Shown: positions 43,507-53,098 of the stretch, piece after piece | Position numbering within the stretch: position 1 is the first letter of the stretch | Layout: each line of letters opens with the position of its first letter | Origin: an uncultured Amylibacter sp. | GTDB taxonomy: Bacteria; Pseudomonadota; Alphaproteobacteria; Rhodobacterales; Rhodobacteraceae | Reading direction: 5' to 3' | NCBI GenBank assembly: GCA_947497475.1 | Contig: CANMGS010000001.1 | Location: 1,571,747-1,635,746, forward strand | DNA: 64,000 nt | Notes under the pieces: model-generated | The model's database searches: none | Told to the model about the DNA's origin: nothing | The model's input: the letters and a program-made list of their open reading frames with translations, nothing else | Position numbers and translations under genes: made by a program

Positions 43507-44925
43507 TTGGTACTTGGTAATCTGATTGATGGTATTGCGCGGAACGCGGAACGGGCTGCGGATGGTGTGTCCGAAGCCTTGTTCGAACCTGTTATTCGTC
43601 TGGGTGTCACGGGCTTATCCCGCTCTGGCAAGACAGTGTTTATCACGTCTTTGGTGGCTAATTTGTTGGATCGCGGGCGGATGCCGCAGTTTATGGCCGC
43701 GCAACAAGGGCGTATTGTATCCGCATATTTGCAGCCGCAACCCGATGATACGGTGCCACGATTTGATTACGAGGCGCATTTGGCGGCGATGACAGGGGTA
43801 AAACCCAGTTGGCCGCAATCGACGCGGTCTATAAGCCAATTACGACTGTCATTTCGGGTGCAACCTAGCGGGATTATTGCTGGAATGCGTGGCGCGCGTA
43901 CTGTTCATTTGGATATTGTCGATTATCCAGGGGAATGGCTGCTGGACTTGCCATTGCTAGATTTAAGTTTTGAGGAATGGTCAAAGCAAGCTCTTGCATT
44001 GGCTGAAAAGCGCGTGCCACAATCGGATGCGTTTTTTGAATTGTTGGGTAATGTTGATCCTGCAGCATCATTAGATGAATTACCTGCGCAATGGTTGGCT
44101 AAAAGCTTTACGGAATATTTGAGTGCTAGTCGTGAGGCAGGATTTTCGGCCTGTGCGCCAGGGCGATTTTTGATGCCCGGGGATTTGGAAGGATCACCTG
44201 CATTAACGTTTTGTCCATTACCAGAGAGCGCATCGAAACGGGGTACGCTGTACCGCGAATTTCAACGACGATATGAAGCGTATAAAGCCAAAGTGGTTAA
44301 GCCATTTTTCAAAGACCATTTTTCGCGTATTGATCGCCAAATTGTTTTGATAGATGCGCTGGGAGCTGTGCATCATGGCCCGCAAGCGGTTGGGGATTTG
44401 CGCGCTGCTTTGGTGGATGTGTTGAAAGCGTTTAGGCCAGGAAGACAATCTTGGTTGTCATCCATTTTAGGAAAACGTCGTGTTGAAAAAATCCTGTTTG
44501 CAGCAACAAAGGCCGATCATTTACATCATAATCAACACTCGCAATTGACGTCATTAATGCAAGCTTTGGTGCGTGATGCAAAAGACCGTGCTGAATTTTC
44601 TGGCGCGCAAACAGCAGGTACCGCTATGGCGAGTATACGTACAACAGTAGAAGAAACGCATGATCATAACGGTACGGCTTTGGACTGTGTGCGAGGAACA
44701 TTACTGGAAACAGGAAAACAAGCTGCGATGTATGCTGGGCATTTGCCCGATGATCCTACAGATATTTTGAGTTTGGCGCAATCTGAAGCTTCGGACTGGT
44801 TGGATGCAGATTATGCAATAATGAACTTTGCGCCTGCAAAAGTGTCTTTAAAACAAGGAGATGGGCCGCCTCATATTCGGTTGGATAAAGCGGCAGAGTT
44901 CTTATTAGGGGATAAGTTATCATGA
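43507..44925 (+). CDS. YcjX family P-loop protein
   Basis: The 472-residue protein has a GTPase-like P-loop ([17 protein letters not shown]) and the YcjX signatures [17 protein letters not shown] and FCPLPES. YcjX/DUF463 proteins are GTP-binding and stress-associated with unknown target. The start is a TTG at 43507 with AAAGGTG four bases upstream; no in-frame ATG gives the conserved N-terminus. The stop overlaps the next gene (ATGA). Confidence 0.88.
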   Translation: MVLGNLIDGIARNAERAADGVSEALFEPVIRLGVTGLSRSGKTVFITSLVANLLDRGRMPQFMAAQQGRIVSAYLQPQPDDTVPRFDYEAHLAAMTGVKPSWPQSTRSISQLRLSFRVQPSGIIAGMRGARTVHLDIVDYPGEWLLDLPLLDLSFEEWSKQALALAEKRVPQSDAFFELLGNVDPAASLDELPAQWLAKSFTEYLSASREAGFSACAPGRFLMPGDLEGSPALTFCPLPESASKRGTLYREFQRRYEAYKAKVVKPFFKDHFSRIDRQIVLIDALGAVHHGPQAVGDLRAALVDVLKAFRPGRQSWLSSILGKRRVEKILFAATKADHLHHNQHSQLTSLMQALVRDAKDRAEFSGAQTAGTAMASIRTTVEETHDHNGTALDCVRGTLLETGKQAAMYAGHLPDDPTDILSLAQSEASDWLDADYAIMNFAPAKVSLKQGDGPPHIRLDKAAEFLLGDKLS

Positions 44926-45920
44926 AGCAGAAACCTGTTGTGATTGATTTGGAACCACAAAAAACCAAGAGGACAGAAACAAACCCTGCTGATGTGCCAC
45001 CTGTGCCAGAATTAGATGTTACAGCGGCACCACCTGCAGCGATGGAAGCTGTTGCGCGGCTTGCTGCGCGAAAACCGTCGCGGATTGCGCGAGTATTTTG
45101 GTGGTCTGCGATGACCTTGCTTGGGTTTGTCGTTTCAGTAGCATTTTGGGATTTTACGGCGGATTTGATGACGCGTAATATATGGCTCGGTCGTGCTGCA
45201 TTGGTATTAATTGGATTGGTCGTTATTGGATTTCTGGTCTTTGCTTTGCGAGAATTGGCTGCATTTGCACGGCTTAAACGTATGGATGATTTACGTGCAG
45301 CATCATTAGATATTTCTGATTTACAGCAGGCACGCAGTTTTTCTGATCGGCTGAGACAGTTATATAAAGGACGCCGCGATTTGCGTTGGGCGTTCACCAA
45401 TTTAGATGAGCGATCAAGTGACGTGTTTGATGCTGAAGCGCATATGGGTTTGGTGGAAAACACGGTTATTGCCCCATTGGATGCGATTGCGATGAAAGAG
45501 ATTGAGGCTGCGAGCCGCCAAGTGGCAACAGCGACGGCTATTATTCCATTGGCTTTGGCTGATGTTGTTGTGGCTTTGACTGCAAATGTGCGGATGATAA
45601 GACGAATTGCTGAAATATATGGTGGCCGGTCGGGAACCTTTGGATCGTGGCGTTTGATGAAAGCGGTTGCAGGACATTTGGTGGCAACGGGCGCTGTAGC
45701 GATTGGCGATGATATGATCAGTTCTATTGCGGGGGGCAGTGTTTTATCGAAATTGTCACGCCGTTTTGGCGAGGGTATTATAAATGGTGCTTTGACCGCG
45801 CGTGTTGGTGTAGCGGCAATGGATGTTTGTCGCCCTATGACGTTTCAAACAATAAAACGCCCATCAGTCACTATGATGATGAAAAACGCTTTGGTTGGAT
45901 TTGTAGGGCGTAGCGGTTAG
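44922..45920 (+). CDS. YcjF/TIGR01620 family membrane protein
   Basis: The 332-residue protein has a proline-rich N-terminus, two membrane segments near residues 60-110 (MTLLGFVVSVAFW and ALVLIGLVVIGFLVFAL) and a DUF697 C-terminal region (PLALADVVVALTANVRMIRRI). It is the standard partner of YcjX. Its ATG overlaps the ycjX stop by four bases and its 3' end overlaps the convergent globin gene by four. Confidence 0.87.
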   Translation: MKQKPVVIDLEPQKTKRTETNPADVPPVPELDVTAAPPAAMEAVARLAARKPSRIARVFWWSAMTLLGFVVSVAFWDFTADLMTRNIWLGRAALVLIGLVVIGFLVFALRELAAFARLKRMDDLRAASLDISDLQQARSFSDRLRQLYKGRRDLRWAFTNLDERSSDVFDAEAHMGLVENTVIAPLDAIAMKEIEAASRQVATATAIIPLALADVVVALTANVRMIRRIAEIYGGRSGTFGSWRLMKAVAGHLVATGAVAIGDDMISSIAGGSVLSKLSRRFGEGIINGALTARVGVAAMDVCRPMTFQTIKRPSVTMMMKNALVGFVGRSG

Positions 45921-46330
45921 CGCAATTTGGGCGGTTGATCACTTGGAGTGTCGCGATAAGCCAAACCCATTTGTAAGCCTCGTCCGATACGGCGGGCGAA
46001 TGCGTTAAAGCTGTCAGCCTGATGCGGATCTAATGTTTCGCGTAAGCTAAATTCAAAAAGATCCAACCAGATTGGGAAGTGCTCTTCATGTACATGTGGT
46101 GTTGCCATATGCATGGCCATTGGGTTCCCATCATACTCTTTTTCATGCAGAATTGCATTTGCCCAAAAGCGTGCAATCTTTGCCTCATGTTCAGGCCAAG
46201 CCGTAGGTTGGTGGGGAATACTTTTGGCGAAAATTGGACCTAGGGTCGGATGTTTTCGTACATGGTCGTAAAAGAAAGCAACCACATTTTCAATATCCGC
46301 ACGTGTCACATCAAATCTTGGAGGTAACAT
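45917..46330 (-). CDS. Group III truncated haemoglobin
   Basis: The 137-residue protein has the truncated globin pattern of group III: RADIENVVAFFYDHVRKHP, then AKIARFWANAILHEKEYDG, MATPHVHEEHFPIWLDLF with the proximal histidine, and ARRIGRGLQMGL. Such globins bind O2 or NO and often serve in nitric oxide detoxification. It starts two bases after the 51-residue membrane protein, so both are one unit, divergent to an NsrR-like regulator. Confidence 0.92.
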   Translation of the reverse strand: MLPPRFDVTRADIENVVAFFYDHVRKHPTLGPIFAKSIPHQPTAWPEHEAKIARFWANAILHEKEYDGNPMAMHMATPHVHEEHFPIWLDLFEFSLRETLDPHQADSFNAFARRIGRGLQMGLAYRDTPSDQPPKLR

Positions 46331-46332
46331 TC

Positions 46333-46488
46333 TTATGCAAATGCAATCGCTAGGATCAAACCAACGGGCAGCCAGATCAGAAAGTTAAAGAATGATCGCA
46401 TCAGTCCCATATCTGATTTTGGATCAACGCCATATCTCATACATAGGTATGTTCCTGGCCATAAAATGATATCTGCAATCTTTTCCAT
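46333..46488 (-). CDS. 51-residue membrane protein coupled to the truncated globin
   Basis: A short frame encodes MEKIADIILWPGTYLCMRYG, a polar turn with SDMGLM, and a strong membrane helix (FFNFLIWLPVGLILAIAFA). Its stop is two bases before the globin ATG, so it is translationally coupled. The ATG follows AGGAA and a short spacer. I recognise no named family. Context suggests a membrane partner of the globin in NO handling, which is inference. Confidence 0.72.
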   Translation of the reverse strand: MEKIADIILWPGTYLCMRYGVDPKSDMGLMRSFFNFLIWLPVGLILAIAFA

Positions 46489-46517
46489 CGTGTGATTCCT
46501 TAATTGCGTATTTATTT

Positions 46518-46546
46518 TACCGAATATATAAGGTTTTAATTCGGTA
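46518..46546. promoter_or_regulatory. Perfect dyad between the globin unit and the NsrR-like gene
   Basis: TACCGAAT and ATTCGGTA are separated by 13 bases, so their centres lie 21 bases (two helical turns) apart. The dyad lies 22 bases before the Rrf2 ATG and 29 bases before the membrane-protein ATG, an ideal place for a repressor acting on both promoters. Confidence 0.6.
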
Positions 46547-46568
46547 TTGTAAATGCTAAATAAGTTAC

Positions 46569-47009
46569 ATGCAGTTAAGTAAGTTTACAGATTATGGTTT
46601 ACGGGTGCTGATGCATCTTGTGGCGGTGTCCCCAGATAAGGTTTCGGTTCATAAAATTGCCGAGGTTTTTGATATTTCCGAACATCATGTGGCAAAGGTC
46701 GCATCCCAACTTGTCAAAGGTGGGTTTGTTGCATCTGGCCGCGGGCGTGCAGGAGGGCTGACATTGGCGCAAGATCCGAAACAGATTTCTATCGGAGCCG
46801 TGGTTAGGCATTTATCAGGAGATGTGCCTGTTGCAGAATGTTTTAATTCAGCTGGTTGTGATTGCCGTATATTTGCGCAATGTGGGTTAAAAGGACCGCT
46901 TTACGAGGCGCAACAGGCGTTTTTTACCGTTTTAGATAAATATACTTTGGACGCTGTTGTAAAAGAACGGTCTTTGTTGCGTGAATTGCTGGAACCTAAC
47001 TACAGTTAA
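46569..47009 (+). CDS. nsrR: Rrf2-family regulator, NsrR-like
   Basis: The 146-residue protein starts MQLSKFTDYGLRVLMHL and has the winged-helix signature ISEHHVAKVASQLVKGGFV and RGRAGGLTLA. The Fe-S ligand region has four cysteines (ECFNSAGCDCRIFAQCGLK). NsrR senses nitric oxide through an iron-sulfur cluster and represses detoxification genes; the adjacent globin supports this identity. The cysteine spacing is close to but not identical with classical NsrR, so another Rrf2 subgroup is possible. Confidence 0.82.
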   Translation: MQLSKFTDYGLRVLMHLVAVSPDKVSVHKIAEVFDISEHHVAKVASQLVKGGFVASGRGRAGGLTLAQDPKQISIGAVVRHLSGDVPVAECFNSAGCDCRIFAQCGLKGPLYEAQQAFFTVLDKYTLDAVVKERSLLRELLEPNYS

Positions 47010-48187
47010 GTTTTAATCCCACGATGAGGAGACACCATTGTTCCTTTTACAAGGCTTGTTAAGATTTGGGGGACAGGTGGAATTGCGCTGGATGGGGCTA
47101 AAATCCAATCGCGTATTATAGGTAATATACGACTGTCAGATTGATACATTGGTGTAAACATCCAGCTCATGGCTTGGTAGATTTGGACATGTCTTTTTCT
47201 GGATTTGTGATACTTGACCAAAACTTGGCCTAAATCATTGTCTTTCAAAGACTCAGCAAGAGCATAGGCATCCAATAGAGCCATATTTGCCCCTTGACCT
47301 AATTGTGGGCTTGCCCGATGAGTTGCATCTCCGATGTGCACTAATCCTTGTGAATATGGTTTGCTCAGCGTTCCATGTGAGTACCGTGCATGTGTCATTT
47401 GGGAATGCGAATGAATTTGTGTAACGAAAGGCTCCAGATCAGGCCATAAGTCGATGGCATCTTTTTGCCAGTACTCTATTGGAGTGTTTTCCCATGAAGT
47501 GAACGCGTTTCGTGGAATAGACCAGAACAATGCTGCTTTTGGTATCGGATCATTTGGTAAGGTTCCAATTGGTAGGATACCAATCATATTGCTTGCGCGG
47601 CGGTAACGTTGTTGGAGGTGCGAATAACTGAGTTTTGTGGCATCAGGCCAATCCACAGTGCCCCAAATGGCGCCATAAGGAAGTGGTTTTGCTGTGATTG
47701 GGCTGAGCGGAGATTTTGCGCCAGCTGCGTCGATTATCAGGTCAAAAGGGTCAGAGTTTTCACCTGTCTCAAAGGAAAGAATACGTTTATTATCTTTTAA
47801 GGTTGCCGCTTTAACACGGCTGGCTGCCGTTATACCAACGCCTTTGCGCTTTACGGTATTCAATAAAGCTTCGAACAGGCTAGCGCGGTGGATACCTAGG
47901 CCGAAATTTTCGCCTCCTTCTGGACCATAGGAGACATCTAAAACTTTGCGCCCTGTATGAGCCTCATAACCAAGCATTTGATAGCCTGCAGCCCCTTTGG
48001 AAAGTGCTTCATTTGCGGCACCTAGCTTTTCTAGGACACGTAAGCCAACGGGTTGGATAACCAAACCAGAGCCAACAGGGGCAGGTGTTTCGAATTGATC
48101 GTATAGAGTGATTTCGTGATCTGTATCAGCTAATAAATTAGCTATGGCCAATCCACCGATGCCACATCCAGCTATTGCAATCTTCAT
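47006..48187 (-). CDS. FAD-dependent monooxygenase (aromatic hydroxylase type)
   Basis: The 393-residue protein has the FAD motif MKIAIAGCGIGGLAIANLL, DG-like segment DLIIDAAGAKS and the FAD-ribityl motif HIGDATHRASPQLGQGANMA. This matches class A flavoprotein hydroxylases such as salicylate or urate hydroxylases. The start at 48187 has AAGGATTT; the frame extends upstream without a start signal. It overlaps the Rrf2 gene by four bases tail to tail. Substrate unknown. Confidence 0.86.
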   Translation of the reverse strand: MKIAIAGCGIGGLAIANLLADTDHEITLYDQFETPAPVGSGLVIQPVGLRVLEKLGAANEALSKGAAGYQMLGYEAHTGRKVLDVSYGPEGGENFGLGIHRASLFEALLNTVKRKGVGITAASRVKAATLKDNKRILSFETGENSDPFDLIIDAAGAKSPLSPITAKPLPYGAIWGTVDWPDATKLSYSHLQQRYRRASNMIGILPIGTLPNDPIPKAALFWSIPRNAFTSWENTPIEYWQKDAIDLWPDLEPFVTQIHSHSQMTHARYSHGTLSKPYSQGLVHIGDATHRASPQLGQGANMALLDAYALAESLKDNDLGQVLVKYHKSRKRHVQIYQAMSWMFTPMYQSDSRILPIIRDWILAPSSAIPPVPQILTSLVKGTMVSPHRGIKT

Positions 48188-48438
48188 CTTAAATCCTTGA
48201 ACGTATGACTTTAGCCTAATATGGGCGTAAAAACCGTAAAACCATGCGTTTGGTCGCACGGGCTGGGGTGGACGCGGGCGATATACCAACCTATAAGCCG
48301 CTTATGGCTTACGTATTGAACATTATCATACGAATTACTGGCCCGGCGCTTTAAACGAAAAGCGACCGGGAAAAGGCGTATGGACAGACCGCGCCGCTCC
48401 AAACTTGCCAAAAGAATTTACCAAAACTGGAAAAGAAT

Positions 48439-51360
48439 ATGTGCGCTGACACGCCTGAGTATAAAGATACATTGAACCTGCCTGTAACAGACTTCCCTAT
48501 GCGGGCGGGCCTGCCAAACCGTGAACCGAATTGGTTGGAGCGTTGGGAAAAAATCGGCATCTATGACCGTCTACGTGAAAAAGAAGGCCGCGAAAGCTTT
48601 GTGCTGCATGATGGCCCTCCTTATGCGAATGGGCATTTGCACATTGGGCACGCGCTGAACAAAATTCTAAAAGACTTTATCGTGCGCTCGCAACAGATGA
48701 TGGGCAAAGATAGCCGTTATGTACCTGGTTGGGATTGTCATGGTTTGCCGATTGAGTGGAAGATTGAAGAGCAATACCGCAAAAAAGGCCGAAACAAAGA
48801 TGATGTGCCTGTTGTTGAATTGCGTCAAGAATGCCGCAAGTTTGCTGAAGGTTGGATTGATATCCAGCGGGATGAATTCAAGCGTTTGGGCATTACGGGT
48901 AAATGGGACAATCCATACCTGACAATGAATTACCATGCAGAAGCTGTGATTGCAGATGAATTTATGAAGTTCGTCATGAATGGTGCTTTGTATCAAGGTT
49001 CTAAGCCTGTGATGTGGTCACCTGTTGAAAAGACGGCTTTGGCTGAGGCTGAGGTGGAATACCATGATAAGGAAAGTTTCACGATTTGGGTGAAATTTAA
49101 AGTTGTGCTTTCGGATACATCGCCAGATACAGCTGCGGATTTGAAAGACGCGTTTGTTGTGATTTGGACAACGACACCTTGGACTATGCCGTCGAATAAA
49201 GCGGTAGTTTACGGTGAGGGTATTTCTTATGGCCTTTACGAAGTGACAGGTACGCCTGATGAGTCTTGGGCAAATGTAGGGGATCGCTTTGTCCTTGCTG
49301 ACAATTTAGCAAGCGATGTGATGACCAAAGCACGTTTGGAGGAGGGGCAGTACGCCCGCGTGCGTGATGTACCTGTATCTGATCTGAAAGGCCTAGGCTT
49401 GTTACATCCTTTGGCAGACGCTGAAGGCGGTAATGGCGAATGGGATGATATCCGTGATTTCCGTGCGGCTGATTTTGTGACGGACACAGAAGGTACGGGT
49501 TTTGTGCACTGTGCGCCAAGTCACGGTATGGAAGAATTCGAATTGTACCGCGACCTAGGAATGCTAGAGCAAGTGATCACATATAACGTGATGGATGATG
49601 GTGGCTTCCGCGCTGATTTGCCGTTCTTTGGTGGGAAATACATCTTGAACCGCAAGGGCGGTGAAGGTGATGCAAATAAAACCATTATCGATAAGCTGGT
49701 TGAAGTCGGCGGACTTTTGGCACGTGGTAAGATCAAACACAGCTATCCACATTCTTGGCGTTCAAAAGCGCCGATCATTTATCGCAATACACCGCAGTGG
49801 TTTACAGCGATTGATAAGGAAATCGGCGGCAATAACGAGCACGGAAAAACGATCCGTGAACGTGCATTGACGGAAATCGATAACGTTAAATGGACGCCGC
49901 AAACTGGACGTAACCGTTTGTACTCTATGATCGAAGCGCGCCCTGATTGGGTAATGTCGCGCCAGCGTGCTTGGGGTGTGCCTTTGACATGCTTTACCAA
50001 AAAAGGCGCATTGCCAACGGATGAAGATTACATCCTGCGTGATGATGCTGTGAATGCGCGTATTGTGGAAGCTTTTGAAACGGAAAGTGCGGATTGTTGG
50101 TTCGAAGAAGGCTCTAAGGAACGTTTCTTGGGCAATGATTACAATCCTGATGACTGGGACCAGGTTTATGATGTTTTGGATGTTTGGTTCGATTCAGGAT
50201 CAACCCATGCATTCGTGATGCGCGATCGCGAAGATGGTGCTGAAGATGGTGTGGCAGATTTGTATCTTGAGGGTACAGATCAACACCGCGGTTGGTTCCA
50301 TTCTTCAATGTTGCAATCTTGCGGTACGAATGGCCGTGCGCCTTACAAAGGTGTGCTTACACATGGTTTCACGCTGGATGAGAAGGGCATGAAGATGTCC
50401 AAGTCTGTGGGCAATACGATTGCGCCAGAGCAGGTGATCAAACAATACGGTGCAGATATTCTACGCCTTTGGGTGGCTCAGGCAGATTATACCGCTGATT
50501 TACGTATTGGGCCTGAAATCCTGAAAGGTGTAGCTGACAGTTACCGTCGTTTACGTAACACGATGCGTTTTATGCTGGGGAACCTGAATGGGTTCACGGA
50601 TGCAGAGCGTGTTGAACCTGCAGATATGCCAGAGTTGGAGCAATGGGTTTTGCACCGTATGGCGGAATTGGATGTGGCTGTGCGCGAAGGTTATGCAGCC
50701 TATAACTTCCAATCTGTATTCCAGCAGCTATTCCAGTTCTGTACTATTGATCTATCATCTGTTTACTTCGATATCCGTAAAGATGCGCTGTATTGTGATG
50801 GGGATGACAGCATTACGCGTCGTGCATCACGTACTGTTTTGGATTTGTTATTCGCACGTCTGACGACTTGGTTGGCACCAATGTTGGCGTTTACGATGGA
50901 AGATGTTTGGTTGGAGCGTAATGAGGGCGATCAGGCCTCTGTGCATTTGGAAGACTTCCCTGAAACACCGAGTGCTTGGTTGAATGCTGATTTGGCAGCG
51001 AAATGGGCGAAAATCCGTGATGTACGCCGTGTTGTTACAGGTGCGATTGAGATTGAACGTCGTGAAAAAAACATCGGTGCATCTTTGGAAGCAGCCCCTG
51101 TGGTTTATGTGGCTGATGCAGGCGTTCGCGATATCCTGAACTCGGTTGATTTTGCAGATGCATGCATCACATCGACCATTGAGGTCTCTGCTGATGCAGC
51201 GCCAGAAGGCGCGTTCACACTTGAAGATGTTGAAGGTGTGGCTGTTGTCTTTGCGAAAGCACAGGGCGAGAAATGTGGTCGTTGCTGGAAAATCTTGCCT
51301 GATGTTGGTCAGAATTCACATGCAGGAACATGTGGACGTTGTTCTGCAGCGCTTGGTTAA
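48439..51360 (+). CDS. ileS: Isoleucyl-tRNA synthetase
   Basis: The 973-residue class I synthetase has the HIGH motif (NGHLHIGHALNK), the KMSKS motif (EKGMKMSKSVGN), the CP1 editing domain (VIWTTTPWTMPSN) and a C-terminal zinc knuckle (EKCGRCWKILPDVG, GTCGRCSAAL). The length matches bacterial IleRS. GGAAAAG precedes the ATG. The 251-base gap upstream holds only a short hairpin (TAAGCC/GGCTTA, 48294-48311). Confidence 0.98.
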   Translation: MCADTPEYKDTLNLPVTDFPMRAGLPNREPNWLERWEKIGIYDRLREKEGRESFVLHDGPPYANGHLHIGHALNKILKDFIVRSQQMMGKDSRYVPGWDCHGLPIEWKIEEQYRKKGRNKDDVPVVELRQECRKFAEGWIDIQRDEFKRLGITGKWDNPYLTMNYHAEAVIADEFMKFVMNGALYQGSKPVMWSPVEKTALAEAEVEYHDKESFTIWVKFKVVLSDTSPDTAADLKDAFVVIWTTTPWTMPSNKAVVYGEGISYGLYEVTGTPDESWANVGDRFVLADNLASDVMTKARLEEGQYARVRDVPVSDLKGLGLLHPLADAEGGNGEWDDIRDFRAADFVTDTEGTGFVHCAPSHGMEEFELYRDLGMLEQVITYNVMDDGGFRADLPFFGGKYILNRKGGEGDANKTIIDKLVEVGGLLARGKIKHSYPHSWRSKAPIIYRNTPQWFTAIDKEIGGNNEHGKTIRERALTEIDNVKWTPQTGRNRLYSMIEARPDWVMSRQRAWGVPLTCFTKKGALPTDEDYILRDDAVNARIVEAFETESADCWFEEGSKERFLGNDYNPDDWDQVYDVLDVWFDSGSTHAFVMRDREDGAEDGVADLYLEGTDQHRGWFHSSMLQSCGTNGRAPYKGVLTHGFTLDEKGMKMSKSVGNTIAPEQVIKQYGADILRLWVAQADYTADLRIGPEILKGVADSYRRLRNTMRFMLGNLNGFTDAERVEPADMPELEQWVLHRMAELDVAVREGYAAYNFQSVFQQLFQFCTIDLSSVYFDIRKDALYCDGDDSITRRASRTVLDLLFARLTTWLAPMLAFTMEDVWLERNEGDQASVHLEDFPETPSAWLNADLAAKWAKIRDVRRVVTGAIEIERREKNIGASLEAAPVVYVADAGVRDILNSVDFADACITSTIEVSADAAPEGAFTLEDVEGVAVVFAKAQGEKCGRCWKILPDVGQNSHAGTCGRCSAALG

Positions 51361-51365
51361 ATTGT

Positions 51366-51398
51366 AAAAATAGGCCGTATTTAATGCGGCCTATTTTT
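51366..51398 (+). terminator. Intrinsic terminator after ileS
   Basis: AAAAATAGGCCG pairs perfectly with CGGCCTATTTTT around a nine-base loop and ends in a T-run. The A-run on the other side makes it bidirectional in principle. It begins six bases past the ileS stop. Confidence 0.85.
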
Positions 51399-51459
51399 CA
51401 TGTTCACAATTTTGCGTGTTACTCTTGATAAATGAGAGTGTGTCGGCAAAACTATTTTT

Positions 51460-51942
51460 ATGAACAGTATCTCTTTTGACTCTCCTATAGGTAAAATCCG
51501 CATCATTGAAGAAGGCGGATATATCACGCGTCTTCGTTGGGGACATGAACTTGTTCAGAGCGACGAATACGACGAAGAAGACCAAGGTAAAAGTGACGTC
51601 TTAGATCAGGCTGTTGAACAGTTAAAAGCTTATTTTGCGGGTGAGTTAACCGAATTTGATTTGCCCATTGCCCCCAAAGGTAATCGCTTTCAGAGTGATG
51701 TTTGGCGTATTATGCAGTCAATCCCTTTAGGTGAAACATTGACCTACGGTGATGTTGCCAAAAAGCTAGGTGCTGCAGCGCAACCTGTAGGGCAAGCCTG
51801 TGGCCATAATCCTATTCCGATCATCATACCATGTCATCGCATTTTAGGAGCAAAAAATCTGGGTGGTTTTTCCGCTGAGGGCGGGATTGAGGACAAAGTT
51901 TGGCTATTAAAGCATGAAAAAGCTGCAGGACTGTTGATATGA
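51460..51942 (+). CDS. ogt: Methylated-DNA-protein cysteine methyltransferase
   Basis: The 160-residue protein has the acceptor motif IIIPCHRILGAKN with the reactive cysteine, preceded by RFQSDVWRIMQSIPLGETLT. It repairs O6-alkylguanine by suicide transfer of the alkyl group. The start has no clear ribosome-binding site. The stop overlaps the next gene by four bases (ATGA), coupling the two. Confidence 0.93.
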   Translation: MNSISFDSPIGKIRIIEEGGYITRLRWGHELVQSDEYDEEDQGKSDVLDQAVEQLKAYFAGELTEFDLPIAPKGNRFQSDVWRIMQSIPLGETLTYGDVAKKLGAAAQPVGQACGHNPIPIIIPCHRILGAKNLGGFSAEGGIEDKVWLLKHEKAAGLLI

Positions 51943-52364
51943 AAATATTGGCTCCGTTTGAAGCATTAGATCGAATAATGAAGAGCCAAGTTGGCATTTT
52001 TTGCTTAAGTATGGTTTTTGTTATTTGGTTGATCATTCAATTTTATAACAGCCCTTATATCAAAGAAGATTCATATTGGGTGCGTTTGGTTATTCCTGAT
52101 GCCTTGCAAGAACTGGAACCTGTGCTGCAATGTGGACCGCGGTATTACAAACGTGAGTTTGGAGATCGGGGTGACCTTAGTGGGAAGTTTTTAACTTTAG
52201 GTTATGGAACAACCGCCAGCAAAGAACAGATCGAGAGTACGTATGATCTAGCTGCGATCAGCGAAGCGGTTGGAGCACAATATGTTGTCGTAACCGTACA
52301 GGATGGGGATAGTGAAGTTAGCGGTTGTTTGACTGCTAATATTACAGCTTATATTGGTGCTTAA
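51939..52364 (+). CDS. Hypothetical membrane-anchored protein coupled to ogt
   Basis: The 141-residue protein has one N-terminal membrane helix (VGIFCLSMVFVIWLIIQFY) and a periplasmic-type remainder that includes two cysteines (VLQCGPRYYKREFG and GCLTANITAY). No known domain is recognised. It is translated with ogt through an ATGA overlap and ends one base before the convergent phosphatidylcholine synthase gene. Confidence 0.7.
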   Translation: MKILAPFEALDRIMKSQVGIFCLSMVFVIWLIIQFYNSPYIKEDSYWVRLVIPDALQELEPVLQCGPRYYKREFGDRGDLSGKFLTLGYGTTASKEQIESTYDLAAISEAVGAQYVVVTVQDGDSEVSGCLTANITAYIGA

Positions 52365-53060
52365 TTACACAGTTTTTTCCGGGATGATTTGTTGAACAAT
52401 ACCAACAAACATCAGGTAAAGGCTTGTGATTGATAATGCCGTGATTGTTGGTACGCCGATATTGAAATCAACCCATGCAGCGTAACCGCTAAGAGCTGTC
52501 CATAAAATCGCAATTGGCAAACTGATGTTGCGCCAGCGTTCTGTGCGGACAGGATGGATGAACTTTAGAGGTGCAAATTGTGCAGCTGCAATCAAAATAG
52601 TGAGTATTGTAATGATCTGCCAACTTGGTGTTGTTGCGAACATGACTAAGATGAACATATTCCAACATCCAGGGTAACCTGAAAAGCTGTTATCCTTTGT
52701 TTTCATTCGCGAATCTGCAAAATATACCACTGCTGTAAAGGTGATGATGATGATGCAGACCCAACCAGTCCAACCGTTTAACAGACCGCTTTGAAACAGA
52801 GCGAATGCTGGAATGAATACATAGGTGAGATAATCAATGATTAGGTCCATTAAGACGCCGTCATATTCGGGCGCGTTGGTCTTTACATCGTAACGCCGTG
52901 CTAGTGGGCCATCGATGCCGTCTACTATGAAAGCGACGACCAACCATAAAAACATCAAACTCCATTCTGATTCCACTGCCGCCAGCATTGCGAGCATGGC
53001 AAACACTGCACCTGTAGCGGTGAAGAAATGAACGGAAAGGGCTTTAATACGTAAACTCAT
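52365..53060 (-). CDS. pcs: Phosphatidylcholine synthase
   Basis: The 231-residue membrane protein has the CDP-alcohol phosphotransferase signature (VDGIDGPLARR followed by DGVLMDLIIDY) and about seven hydrophobic segments. The start (HFFTATGAVFAMLAMLAA) and YLTYVFIPAFAL match Pcs, which condenses choline with CDP-diacylglycerol in one step. Choline-dependent membrane lipid synthesis is common in Alphaproteobacteria. It is convergent with, and directly abuts, the upstream gene. Confidence 0.9.
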   Translation of the reverse strand: MSLRIKALSVHFFTATGAVFAMLAMLAAVESEWSLMFLWLVVAFIVDGIDGPLARRYDVKTNAPEYDGVLMDLIIDYLTYVFIPAFALFQSGLLNGWTGWVCIIIITFTAVVYFADSRMKTKDNSFSGYPGCWNMFILVMFATTPSWQIITILTILIAAAQFAPLKFIHPVRTERWRNISLPIAILWTALSGYAAWVDFNIGVPTITALSITSLYLMFVGIVQQIIPEKTV

Positions 53061-53098
53061 CAGACTTTCATACTAGGATCAGATCAGAAGGCAAGGTT

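Noticed and set aside
48188-48438. Possible riboswitch or T-box before ileS
   Set aside because: Only a weak six-base hairpin is visible. There is no T-box motif, and T-boxes are not expected in this group.
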